64,000 nucleotides of DNA, taken from assembly GCF_022346995.1 (NCBI RefSeq), contig NZ_JAKRNM010000005.1:248001-312000 (forward strand). The letters are read 5' to 3'. Below the pieces are notes generated by a model that did no database searches, was not told the origin of the DNA, and worked only from the letters and a program-made list of their open reading frames with translations. Numbering within the stretch: the stretch's first letter is position 1; every line of letters begins with the position of its first letter. A program made the translations under genes and the position numbers. The DNA is from Paenibacillus sp. ACRRY (GTDB taxonomy: Bacteria > Bacillota > Bacilli > Paenibacillales > Paenibacillaceae). Shown here one piece after another: positions 47,434 to 55,555 of this stretch.

Positions 47434-48570
47434 ATGACCATGCTAAACTCAGGATCGGTTGAACCGATGCCTTTATCGCCGACTAATGATCCATGGGATC
47501 CGATCGGCTCTTTGCGTACATATGGACGCCACGTGTTAACCAGTGTTGAAATGACGGTGACTCATCTGTGCAATATGCGATGCGAGCACTGTGCTGTAGG
47601 GGATATGCTCACAATGCGTGAAGCTCCCGCACTGCCACTGCCTCTAATGCTGAAGCGGCTGGACGAAGTGGAGCATCTGCAGACCATCAGTCTGACAGGT
47701 GGTGAGCCAAGTTTCAGTCAAAAGACAGTCGATGAAATGATCATTCCACTGCTGAAATATGCCAAGGAGCGCGGTATACGATCACAGATCAACTCTAATC
47801 TGACGCTGGATCTCAGTCGTTACGAGAAGCTGCTGCCGTACCTTGATGTGATGCACATCTCATTCAACTATCTGAATGCTGATGATTTCCATCAAGTCGG
47901 TTTTGCCAACAGTGGCAGATCTGTCAAGCGAGAAGTAGCGGTAAAAATGTATGAGAAAATGATAGAAAATTCACGCAAACTGAGTGAAGCAGGCATGTTT
48001 ATCTCTGCCGAATCCATGATTAATTTCCGTACTCATGATAAGTTGGATGGTATCCATCAACTGATTCGGGAGATGGGTTGTGTGCGTCACGAAGTACATC
48101 CGATGTACAACTCGAATTTCGCTTCCACATTGCCTGTCCTGTCTCTGGACCATATGCGTGCAGCCATTCATCGTTTGCTGGATGTGCGCGACAAAGACAT
48201 GTGGATGTTGTTCGGTACGCTCCCATTCTTTGCATGCAGTGCGGCCGACCAGGACAGGGAATTGATCAATCGCCTGTACAGTGAGCCTAATGTGACCGTA
48301 CGAAATGATCCGGATGGTCGAAATCGCGTCAACGTTAACATGTTTACAGGCAATGTGTATGTTACGGATTTTGCCGACATTCCTGCCTTTGGCAACATTC
48401 GCGATCGGAAGCTGGACGATGTATTCCATGAATGGTCAGCGGAGCATCCGCTTAATCAGACCGTAAACTGTCACTGTGATGCAGCGTCCTGCTGTGGGCC
48501 TAACCTGCTGGTGGCGGATATGTATTATAAAGGTGTGGATTTCAAATCCAGAAAAGCAATCACGCGCTGA
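47434..48570 (+). CDS. yfkAB: radical SAM/CxCxxxxC motif protein YfkAB
   Basis: The 378-residue protein has the radical SAM Cys triplet (HLCNMRCEHC, near residue 45), SLTGGEPSFSQ (SAM-binding GGE) and, near the C-terminus, a CxCxxxxC motif (NCHCDAASCCGPN) that may hold a second cluster. These features identify the YfkAB family, whose reaction is not known. AAGGTGAAGAACA precedes ATG 47434. It stands alone between the HD-GYP gene and the CNNM gene. Confidence 0.92.
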   Translation: MTMLNSGSVEPMPLSPTNDPWDPIGSLRTYGRHVLTSVEMTVTHLCNMRCEHCAVGDMLTMREAPALPLPLMLKRLDEVEHLQTISLTGGEPSFSQKTVDEMIIPLLKYAKERGIRSQINSNLTLDLSRYEKLLPYLDVMHISFNYLNADDFHQVGFANSGRSVKREVAVKMYEKMIENSRKLSEAGMFISAESMINFRTHDKLDGIHQLIREMGCVRHEVHPMYNSNFASTLPVLSLDHMRAAIHRLLDVRDKDMWMLFGTLPFFACSAADQDRELINRLYSEPNVTVRNDPDGRNRVNVNMFTGNVYVTDFADIPAFGNIRDRKLDDVFHEWSAEHPLNQTVNCHCDAASCCGPNLLVADMYYKGVDFKSRKAITR

Positions 48571-48628
48571 TCAGGCGCTGATATTCCAGGTATATTCCTG
48601 AAAAAGATAGAAAAAGGGGAGTGTCGAC

Positions 48629-50002
48629 TTGGATATTCATACCGAATTTCATCTCGGGCAGTTGGTTTTCAATTTGGTTTGCGTTTTTCTGCTCGTATTC
48701 TTGAATGGCGTATTTGTTGCAGCGGAATTTTCTCTGGTTAAAGTCAGGCAAACCCGGTTGACTCAATTAGAGAGCGAGGGGAATCGGCTGGCTGGGTATG
48801 CACTGAAGGTGAATGGAAAACTGGATGCCTACTTGTCGGCAACCCAGTTCGGCATTACCCTGACATCCCTGGGGCTTGGCTGGCTCGGTGAACCCGCCAT
48901 CTCCGAATTACTGGTAGAGCCGCTGATGTTCAAACTGGGCGTGGCGGATACAGGACTGATCTCTACCGTTTCCGTTATCATCGGTTTCTGTATTATTACG
49001 TTTCTGCATATTGTACTTGGAGAACTTGCACCGAAGTCGCTTGCTATTCAAAAAACAGATGGCGTGGCTCTGCTATTATCCGCACCACTTCTGTTGTTCT
49101 ACAAAATCTTTTTCCCTTTCATCTGGATTCTCAATGCATCGGCCAATGCGCTGCTGCGACTGGCAGGGATAGAGCCTGCGAGTGAGGGAGAGGCCCATTC
49201 TGAAGATGAACTTCGGATTTTGATGAAGCAGAGTGCGAAGAGTGGTGTCATTGACAAGGATGAAATCAAATTAATGGATAACATCTTTGATTTCTCCGAT
49301 ATGCTTGCTCGTGAAATCATGCTGCCACGTACAGATATGGATTGTTTGTATACCCATCTGTCCTTGGAAGAGAACCTGAAGATTATTAATGCAACGAAGC
49401 ATTCCCGTTATCCTGTTGCCGTCGAGGATAAAGACGAAATTATTGGATTTATCCATATTACGGATCTGCTTTTGGCAGCGCCGGAACAGCAGCAGGATCT
49501 GGCTTCACTTGTTCGGCCCATCTTGAATGTTCCGGAATCCATGGAAATCAGCCATGTCCTTCAACTGATGCAGAAAAAGCATTCTCAGATGACCCTTGTT
49601 GTTGACGAATACGGCGGCACCGCCGGATTATTGACGGCTGAGGAAATTTTGGAGGAGATCGTAGGGGATCTATACGATGAGTTCGAGGATGAGCGACCTC
49701 ATATGGAACGCAGCGGCGATTCCTTCTCCATTGATGGACGATCTCTCATTGAAGAGGTTCATGAATGGACCGGAGCTATCATTGATGACGAAGAAGTGGA
49801 TACCATTGGCGGTTGGTTGTTCAAAGAGCTTGAAGGTAGCCCAGCCAAAGGTAAAACACGGGAGCAGAACGGCTATGTTTTTGAGGTGGAGGAATCCACC
49901 CGGTTACGAATCACCCGAGTCAAGGTGTATAAGAGCCCAGTTTCTGAAGAAGAGGCTGCTGCTTTGGATGAGGCTCGGGACGATGCCGAATCGGACAAGT
50001 AG
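48629..50002 (+). CDS. hemolysin/CNNM-CorC family transporter-like membrane protein
   Basis: The 457-residue protein begins at TTG 48629 (AAGGGGAG 8 nt upstream). Residues 1-190 are a DUF21/CNNM membrane domain with about four segments (VFLLVFLNGVFVAAEFSLVK). Residues 200-330 form a CBS pair (EIMLPRTDMDCLYTHLSLEE; VLQLMQKKHSQMTLVVDEYG), and about 345-430 a CorC_HlyC domain (DSFSIDGRSLIEEV). Family knowledge: related proteins export Mg2+ or Na+. The hemolysin name is historical. Confidence 0.92.
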   Translation: MDIHTEFHLGQLVFNLVCVFLLVFLNGVFVAAEFSLVKVRQTRLTQLESEGNRLAGYALKVNGKLDAYLSATQFGITLTSLGLGWLGEPAISELLVEPLMFKLGVADTGLISTVSVIIGFCIITFLHIVLGELAPKSLAIQKTDGVALLLSAPLLLFYKIFFPFIWILNASANALLRLAGIEPASEGEAHSEDELRILMKQSAKSGVIDKDEIKLMDNIFDFSDMLAREIMLPRTDMDCLYTHLSLEENLKIINATKHSRYPVAVEDKDEIIGFIHITDLLLAAPEQQQDLASLVRPILNVPESMEISHVLQLMQKKHSQMTLVVDEYGGTAGLLTAEEILEEIVGDLYDEFEDERPHMERSGDSFSIDGRSLIEEVHEWTGAIIDDEEVDTIGGWLFKELEGSPAKGKTREQNGYVFEVEESTRLRITRVKVYKSPVSEEEAAALDEARDDAESDK

Positions 50003-50037
50003 TGACGTATGAGGAACTGCCATATTGAAATGAATGT

Positions 50038-50085
50038 GACCTTTGGAACACTTCCCGTGGGGGAGTGACCAAGGGTCTTTTTTTT
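50038..50085 (+). terminator. intrinsic terminator after the CNNM gene
   Basis: GACCTTTGG (50038-50046) pairs with CCAAGGGTC, with an inner CACTTCCC/GGGGAGTG stem, followed by eight T residues. Confidence 0.85.
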
Positions 50086-50185
50086 GTGAAGAAGAAGGCG
50101 TGAGAAATTCCAAGAGTTGTTTCGGCTGAATTGGGATTAACTTAAGAACGATGACATATGGATAATAGACGGGAAAAGCAAGGAT

Positions 50186-50213
50186 TTTGGTCGCCTACCG
50201 ACGAGTGACCAAA
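50186..50213 (+). promoter_or_regulatory. leader hairpin just ahead of cotJA
   Basis: TTTGGTC (50186-50192) pairs with GACCAAA (50207-50213) around a 14-nt loop, ending 11 nt before the GGGAGG ribosome site of cotJA. There is no T run, so it may stabilise the mRNA or affect translation. Confidence 0.35.
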
Positions 50214-50238
50214 TTTCAGTGAAGGGAGGCGTTTGAAA

Positions 50239-50478
50239 ATGATTGATCCACAGCTTCGCGCATATGCCCCTTTCGTGGGGCCGTTTGATCCGTGTAAACC
50301 GATTGAAATTAAAACATACCTTGTTCCTCCACAGTTATTTATCCCTTTCCAGCCGATGGGCTGGCCTCAATACAGTCCGGCAGAAGCGCTGAGACTAGGA
50401 ACGTTGTGGCCTGCGCTATACAGTCCTTATACATCCAAAAAAGCAAAGGGGAGGGAGGTAGGAGCAGATGGAGCCTGA
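50239..50478 (+). CDS. cotJA: spore coat-associated protein CotJA
   Basis: The 79-residue protein has the CotJA pattern: Pro-rich, RAYAPFVGPFDPCKPIEIKT then YLVPPQLFIPFQPMGWPQY and SPAEALRLGTLWPALYSPY. ATG 50239 lies 9 nt from GGGAGG; the TTG at 50233 is too close. Family knowledge: the cotJ operon is sigma-E controlled and its products enter the spore coat. It overlaps cotJB by 11 nt. Confidence 0.93.
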   Translation: MIDPQLRAYAPFVGPFDPCKPIEIKTYLVPPQLFIPFQPMGWPQYSPAEALRLGTLWPALYSPYTSKKAKGREVGADGA

Positions 50479-50743
50479 AGCAGCAACAGCGTGTGACGCC
50501 AGATATTATGAGTTGCTGGAGGAACTGCAAGCCTTGGATTTCGTGTTGGTGGAGCTGAATCTGTATCTGGATACTCACCCGGGGGACTATCAGAGTATTG
50601 AACAGTATAACAAGTTTAGCCAGGAGCGGATGAGGGTAGCCCATGAATTTCAGCAGCTGTATGGACCGCTTATGAACTTTGGGCATGCATTCTCCAAGTA
50701 TCCTTGGCAGTGGTCAGAGGCACCCTGGCCTTGGCAGGTGTAA
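50468..50743 (+). CDS. cotJB: spore coat protein CotJB
   Basis: The 91-residue protein has the conserved YYELLEELQALDFVLVELNL, LDTHPGDYQSIEQYNKF and NFGHAFSKYPWQWSEAPWPW. GGGAGGTAGGAGCAG precedes the ATG within the end of cotJA. It is the middle gene of cotJABC. Confidence 0.94.
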   Translation: MEPEAATACDARYYELLEELQALDFVLVELNLYLDTHPGDYQSIEQYNKFSQERMRVAHEFQQLYGPLMNFGHAFSKYPWQWSEAPWPWQV

Positions 50744-50884
50744 TGGACGTTTGAGTTGATTCTGCAAGTATACTGTACCCGGGTTTTCCGGAAATGCTGA
50801 ATCGGGATACCCGGGAAGTGGAAGAAACAACTAACCGAATTGGGTCACATTCAGTTCGCATTTTTGAAGGAGGGATCGTCCAAC

Positions 50885-51454
50885 ATGTGGGTATACGAAA
50901 AAAAGCTGCAATATCCTGTTAGGGTAAGTAAATGTGATCCTCATATGGCCAAATTGCTGATGGAACAGTATGGTGGAGCAGACGGAGAACTGGCTGCAGC
51001 CCTTCGATATCTGAATCAGCGCTATACCATTCCAGACAAAATTATCGGTCTGTTGAATGACATCGCTACGGAGGAGTTTGCTCATTTAGAGATGATTGCA
51101 ACTATGATCTACAAACTTACCAAGGATGCTACCATTGAACAGCTGGAGAAGGCAGGCCTGGATGCTCACTATGTGAATCATGACAAGGCCCTCTTTTACA
51201 GCAATGCGGCAGGTGTACCTTTCACTGCAACCTACATTCAAGCAAAGGGTGACCCTATTGCAGATCTGTATGAAGATATTGCTGCGGAAGAGAAGGCTAG
51301 GGCTACATATCAATGGCTAATTGATCTGACGGATGATGTGGATCTACAGGATAGCCTGAAATTCCTGCGGGAACGGGAGATTGTGCATTCGCTGCGTTTC
51401 CGTGAGGCGGTCGAAATCCTGAAGGATGATCGGGAAACCAAAAAGATCTTCTAA
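50885..51454 (+). CDS. cotJC: spore coat manganese-catalase-like protein CotJC
   Basis: The 189-residue ferritin-like protein begins MWVYEKKLQYPVRVSKCDPH at ATG 50885, after AAGGAGGGATCGTCCAAC. Two Glu/His helices can hold a dimanganese site (DIATEEFAHLEMIATMI; LYEDIAAEEKARATYQWL). Family knowledge: CotJC resembles Mn-catalases and is interdependent with CotJA for coat assembly. It is 141 nt after cotJB, with a CCCGGG-containing hairpin-prone stretch between. Confidence 0.94.
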   Translation: MWVYEKKLQYPVRVSKCDPHMAKLLMEQYGGADGELAAALRYLNQRYTIPDKIIGLLNDIATEEFAHLEMIATMIYKLTKDATIEQLEKAGLDAHYVNHDKALFYSNAAGVPFTATYIQAKGDPIADLYEDIAAEEKARATYQWLIDLTDDVDLQDSLKFLREREIVHSLRFREAVEILKDDRETKKIF

Positions 51455-51480
51455 TCATGCAACCTACCTTACACATATTA

Positions 51481-51526
51481 AAAAGAAGGATGCCCCTTTT
51501 GAAGTGAAAAAGGACATCCTTCTTTT
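51481..51526 (+). terminator. bidirectional terminator between cotJC and the KAS III-like gene
   Basis: AAAAGAAGGATG pairs perfectly with CATCCTTCTTTT, extended by an inner CCTTTT/AAAAAGG stem; usable in both directions. Confidence 0.88.
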
Positions 51527-51544
51527 CGTATGAGTGAAACCAGC

Positions 51545-52537
51545 TTAGTATTCGACCACCATGGCAACATTTTGCCATCCGGCTCCGACCGTCCAGAACA
51601 ACACTTTATCACCACGCTCGACCTGACCTGAGGTGATGGCTCGATGCAGAGCGATAAAGGGACTGCTAGTTGATGTATAGCCGAATTCGTCTCCAATATA
51701 GACGGCAACATCATTAGCGATACCAATGTTCTCCGATACCGCACGAATATTACCGATGGATAACTGGGAGAAACAGGCTGCTTTGATCTGATCTGCTGCA
51801 ATCTCGTTACGGCCTAACAGAGTAAGAATAGATTCAGAAGCGGCGTCGACGCAGATCGAATCATCGAACGGTGTGAATTTGACATGAAAAGCTCCTGCAT
51901 CCACCCCGTTCTGTCCCAGTTTCGCCAGACCTTCTGCAGGAAAGAGGGAATTACCGTACACACAAGTATCCGTTTGATATATGGAATCAATGAATCCGGT
52001 GGCCTGTTCGTCGCGTTCTAGGATGACAGCTGCGGCTGCATCGCCGAAATTGGCATAGTAGACAGGATCATCAGGACTGGCGTGTGGGGCTACATAATCC
52101 GAACCGATAATCAGTGCTCTTCGAATTCTGGGATTCCCCAGCATCTGCCGGCTAACCTGTTCAAAGGCTGCCGTCATCCCGGCACAGTTGGCGTTGCTGT
52201 CGATACAGATTGTATGGGATGCTCCATTAATTAAACGATGAATCATTAAGGAATTCGTAGGGAAAATGTATTCCGGCGTTTGACTTGCATACGCAATCAG
52301 GTCGATATCTGCCCCGGTCAGTCCGGTCTTTTCCAAAAGGTTACTGGCTGCCTCAAAAGCCATGCTTAGTGAGTTCTCGTCATCGTTGTTAATTTTGTAA
52401 CGCTTATCACGCCCAAGCGCTTTTAACAATCCCCGAATATCTACCCCTCTCGCATCAAAATGTTCAATGTAAAAGTCATTGTCCACCTGGTGCGCTGGAT
52501 GATAAATATCCATATCCACAATACGAATTCCGGCCAT
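51545..52537 (-). CDS. KAS III (FabH)-family protein with altered catalytic triad
   Basis: The 330-residue protein has the thiolase fold of 3-oxoacyl-ACP synthase III: DIDLIAYASQTPEYIFPTNS, the Cys motif DSNANCAGMTAAFEQVSR, YANFGDAAAAVILERDE and the C-terminal GDKVLFWTVGAGWQNVAMV. Cys is kept. Where FabH has the His of HQANxR this protein reads FSQLSIGNIR (Ser), and where FabH has Asn of GNTSAAS it reads FGYTSTSS (Tyr). Ordinary decarboxylative condensation is therefore doubtful; acyl transfer or another use of the acyl-Cys is possible. ATG 52537 (MAGIRIVDMD) lies 7 nt from AGGAG; ATG 52543 is too close. It is last in the cassette, 54 nt after the STAS-like gene. Confidence 0.85.
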   Translation of the reverse strand: MAGIRIVDMDIYHPAHQVDNDFYIEHFDARGVDIRGLLKALGRDKRYKINNDDENSLSMAFEAASNLLEKTGLTGADIDLIAYASQTPEYIFPTNSLMIHRLINGASHTICIDSNANCAGMTAAFEQVSRQMLGNPRIRRALIIGSDYVAPHASPDDPVYYANFGDAAAAVILERDEQATGFIDSIYQTDTCVYGNSLFPAEGLAKLGQNGVDAGAFHVKFTPFDDSICVDAASESILTLLGRNEIAADQIKAACFSQLSIGNIRAVSENIGIANDVAVYIGDEFGYTSTSSPFIALHRAITSGQVERGDKVLFWTVGAGWQNVAMVVEY

Positions 52538-52591
52538 CTTCATTCTCCTCTTGAGCGGATGGGTGGATCCACAACTTGTCCGCCTGATTTA

Positions 52592-52942
52592 TTAGGTGGT
52601 AACGGTAGATATAATTTCGAGGTTGTCCAGTCCGACAGCACGTCCAAGCCTGGACAACTGCATTTTCAAAATGGCATTATTTTCGAGTGTGAGTACAACC
52701 TTTTTGAAGCCGTCCTTTTTAAATAGTGCCAGGCAGCCTTCGAGCAGAGGTACAATTTCTGGAGCAGTGACATTCAGCTTTTTGCAGTCGATACGCAGTT
52801 CATACTCCGTTGGGTTAATAGGAGCAATCGTATCCTGATAAGCGGAGATGGAACGCAATCCATCTTCTTGAGAGAAAGATCCCTCCAGTTCAATGTTAAG
52901 CACCTTGTTTGGAACGTCAGTCTTGAGTATAAAGCTTCCCAT
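52592..52942 (-). CDS. STAS-like small protein of unknown function
   Basis: The 116-residue soluble protein alternates beta strands and helices in a STAS/SpoIIAA-like order (VLNIELEGSFSQEDGLRSIS; YELRIDCKKLNVTAPEIVPL; FKKVVLTLENNAILKMQLSR). I see no obvious phosphorylatable Ser in the usual place, so anti-sigma-antagonist activity is not implied. AAAGGAGAGAGACAATT precedes the ATG. It has its own promoter at 53057-53086 and is probably cotranscribed with the KAS III-like gene, perhaps as a carrier or scaffold partner. Confidence 0.65.
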   Translation of the reverse strand: MGSFILKTDVPNKVLNIELEGSFSQEDGLRSISAYQDTIAPINPTEYELRIDCKKLNVTAPEIVPLLEGCLALFKKDGFKKVVLTLENNAILKMQLSRLGRAVGLDNLEIISTVTT

Positions 52943-53056
52943 AATTGTCTCTCTCCTTTGAATGAGTTAAGGCTATCCTGTTACCAGGGACGAGGTGTCA
53001 TCGCCACCATTGATGGCTTCTAAGATGTAAGCTGAGATCAAGGATAATTTACCCAT

Positions 53057-53086
53057 ATTATAAAGGCGCAGATGTAATGAGATCAA
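53057..53086 (-). promoter_or_regulatory. sigma-A promoter for the STAS-like and KAS III-like genes
   Basis: On the minus strand TTGATC (53086-53081) and a perfect TATAAT (53062-53057) are 18 nt apart, about 115 nt ahead of the ATG at 52942. Confidence 0.6.
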
Positions 53087-53126
53087 GAATAAAGTCGAAT
53101 TGTGTATGAATATGTAGAATAGTTAA

Positions 53127-53495
53127 TTATTGGATTTCATTTAGCGTCGCAAGTAGGACGTTAAATGCACTAATAATGCGCGGAGCCCCTACGCAAGGTG
53201 CCAAATGCAGAAGAATTCCTTTGAGCTCCTCCACAGTTACACCGACACGAAGTGCCATGACATAATGAACACCCAGTTGTTCAAACTGCCCTTGTGTAAT
53301 CAGTGAGGAGATAACGGCAATTTCTTTCCATTGATCCGAAATGCTGGTGCGCTCGAAAATGTCTCCGTATGCTGTACCCATAATGAATTCTGCCAACTCG
53401 GGAAAGTGTTCCTTGATGGGGGCCAAGGCTTTGGCCCCGTATTCTCCAGAAAGATTCGCGAAACGCTCCAGCCCCTGAACAACCTGTTCACTCAT
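53127..53495 (-). CDS. carboxymuconolactone decarboxylase (CMD) family protein
   Basis: The 122-residue all-helical protein fits the CMD family (SISDQWKEIAVISSLITQGQ; LGVHYVMALRVGVTVEELKG; VGAPRIISAFNVLLATL). It has the His-x3-Ala-Leu-x2-Gly pattern of gamma-CMD-type proteins but no CxxC, so it is not an AhpD-like peroxidase. It starts 12 nt after the ThDP gene, AGGAGGAGCAAAAC precedes ATG 53495, and the two are almost certainly cotranscribed. Confidence 0.85.
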   Translation of the reverse strand: MSEQVVQGLERFANLSGEYGAKALAPIKEHFPELAEFIMGTAYGDIFERTSISDQWKEIAVISSLITQGQFEQLGVHYVMALRVGVTVEELKGILLHLAPCVGAPRIISAFNVLLATLNEIQ

Positions 53496-53507
53496 GTTTT
53501 GCTCCTC

Positions 53508-55139
53508 CTAGTTCAAATTCACGGTACGATGGGCCGTAGGCGGAATCTCATCGCGATCTGTCAACAGCTCGATTACAGCGACTTGTTTCAGTTCTTGTGC
53601 TGCCTTGAGGGCAGCGATGAACTCGCCATGTGTTTCTGCCCGAAAAGCGACTGCACCGAGAGCTTCAGCAAACTTCGACGCATCCATAGGCACTTCGAAC
53701 AAGGTCCCGTCGATCCGGCCTGTTGTTTTCTGCATACCTTTGAGCGCCATATCCAGCTGTTTATTATTCACTACGATGAAGATGACCGGCAGATTGTGGC
53801 ATACAGCGGTATTGATCTCGGCTCCGAGCATCATGAAGCAACCGTCACCTGTAATACAGACGATCGTCTCGTCCGGCGCTGCTGCCTTTGCTCCGATCGC
53901 CATTCCAATGGCATTCCCCATACAGGCAAAGTATGCGTCAAATACAAAACTGCCAGGTTTCTTCACTTTATAGCGCTGAACAGCATGGAAGCCGTGACTT
54001 CCGTCATCAACGAATAAGGTATGATCATACGGCAGCATATCGCTCAGTTCATCCAAAATCGATGCGAGGGAGAGGTTAGGCAGAGTTGGCAGGGGGACAG
54101 TATAGTCCACTGCCGTGGACTCTCTCTCGGGAGCTTCATATTCCGTCAAGTTACCCAGTAGAAACTGCAGATTGTCTTTTAGATCGCCAGTAATATGTAA
54201 GGTTGGTGAGTGGAGTACTTTACCGACAAAAGCAGGATCCGAATCGAACTGAATAACATGTGCAGGATGATTCTCCGGTTTGAGATTGCAGATCGTCATG
54301 TCGCTCAGCCGCGATCCAAGCACGATATAGAGATCACTGCGGTTGAGCAATTCGTCTGCATGGGGGAAGCCCCCAACACCACAAGGTCCATGATATAACG
54401 GATGGTTCCAAGCGATAGCACCTTTCCCACCAGGCGTCGTGATAACAGGAATTTGGAATTGTTCTGCAAGATGCAATAGCTCGTCATGAGCTCTGGCTCG
54501 ATTGACGCCTTTGCCTGCAATAATTAATGGGTGACTGGACTTGTGAAGGAGGGGAAGAATTCGATTAAGGTTAGAGATGCTAATTCGTGGCTCGGGTTCA
54601 GGCATGACAATTCGGCATTCGGCAAGCAGTTCGGTCTGGATGTCAAAGGGTAGACAAAGATGAACCGGACCTTTGTTCGGGCCAAGTGCAATGGAGAGGG
54701 CATGATTGAGCAAAGTGCCGAAGTGGTCGCCACGCTCCACCAGTTTGCTGAATAACGTAACGGGTCTGAACATCTCTGCGAGATCTGCCAGATAGGAGGA
54801 AGAGTCCTGGCACTGTGGAATCCCTAATTCCTGAATGGATTGATGCCCGGTAATAAACAACACCGGAAGATTATTCGCTTTGGCATGAGCTGCAGCGGTT
54901 AGAAGGTTGGTTCCACCCGGACCTGAAGTGGCGAATGCAACACCCAGCCTTCCGGTTTGGAGAGCGTAACCACCTGCTGCAAATCCTGAACTGGATTCGT
55001 GGCGACCTGGAATGAACTCAAGGCCGTGATCCACCATCTTCAGGACAGCAGGGCATATCGATTTTCCAATAATACCAAAGACGTGAGTAACACCAAGCTT
55101 GTGCAGCGTTTCTGCCAAATAGTCCGCAACGGTTTTCAT
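53508..55139 (-). CDS. thiamine diphosphate-dependent enzyme (acetolactate synthase/benzoylformate decarboxylase-like)
   Basis: The 543-residue protein has three domains. The N-terminal PYR domain has the catalytic Glu (FIPGRHESSSGFAAGGYAL) and GVAFATSGPGGTNLLTAA; the central domain is LIIAGKGVNRARAHDELLHL; the C-terminal PP domain carries the ThDP motif CITGDGCFMMLGAEINTAV plus FIVVNNKQLDM. These enzymes decarboxylate 2-oxo acids and either release the aldehyde or join it to an acceptor. Substrate is unknown. ATG 55139 (MKTVADYLAE) lies 7 nt from GAGGTG. It leads the unit with the CMD-like gene. Confidence 0.9.
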   Translation of the reverse strand: MKTVADYLAETLHKLGVTHVFGIIGKSICPAVLKMVDHGLEFIPGRHESSSGFAAGGYALQTGRLGVAFATSGPGGTNLLTAAAHAKANNLPVLFITGHQSIQELGIPQCQDSSSYLADLAEMFRPVTLFSKLVERGDHFGTLLNHALSIALGPNKGPVHLCLPFDIQTELLAECRIVMPEPEPRISISNLNRILPLLHKSSHPLIIAGKGVNRARAHDELLHLAEQFQIPVITTPGGKGAIAWNHPLYHGPCGVGGFPHADELLNRSDLYIVLGSRLSDMTICNLKPENHPAHVIQFDSDPAFVGKVLHSPTLHITGDLKDNLQFLLGNLTEYEAPERESTAVDYTVPLPTLPNLSLASILDELSDMLPYDHTLFVDDGSHGFHAVQRYKVKKPGSFVFDAYFACMGNAIGMAIGAKAAAPDETIVCITGDGCFMMLGAEINTAVCHNLPVIFIVVNNKQLDMALKGMQKTTGRIDGTLFEVPMDASKFAEALGAVAFRAETHGEFIAALKAAQELKQVAVIELLTDRDEIPPTAHRTVNLN

Positions 55140-55555
55140 GCGGGACACCTCGCTTCATAAAATAGGTTTTAAGACCCATAGGGTATAATCCAATTTTTTT
55201 CGAATGCAAGTGGTGGTCTAAGGTTGTAAAAGGAAATATATCCTTGTTAATACGAAGGTTATCTTTTTATGTGGTTTTTTGTCAACTTATTTTTATAAGA
55301 AAAAATACCTGATTCTTAAGTTGGTAACGCTTAACTACTTAATAGATATAGGGAAATGAAATGGTTATATATTCCTGCAACAAATGTCCTAATCAGAATG
55401 ATTTACATTATATGTAAACTGAAGACTCGAAATATAGACTTACCCGTTACTTGATGATAAGCACGACGGCATATGCTTTTCTTTGCATGTTAACGCAAGA
55501 AAACGGATCCTATTTAACTTCTGTTATAATGAGAATCAGATTGGAGTGAGACTTA
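55140..55555. other. AT-rich divergent regulatory region
   Basis: About 400 nt between divergent genes. A minus-strand TTGACA (55285-55280) with GATAAC 16 nt on is a possible promoter for the ThDP unit, leaving a leader of more than 100 nt. I see no RNA gene or terminator. Confidence 0.4.
55522..55530 (+). promoter_or_regulatory. extended -10 for the Gfo/Idh gene
   Basis: TGTTATAAT (55522-55530) is an extended -10 with perfect TATAAT, 25 nt ahead of the ATG at 55556; the -35 is weak. Confidence 0.5.
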
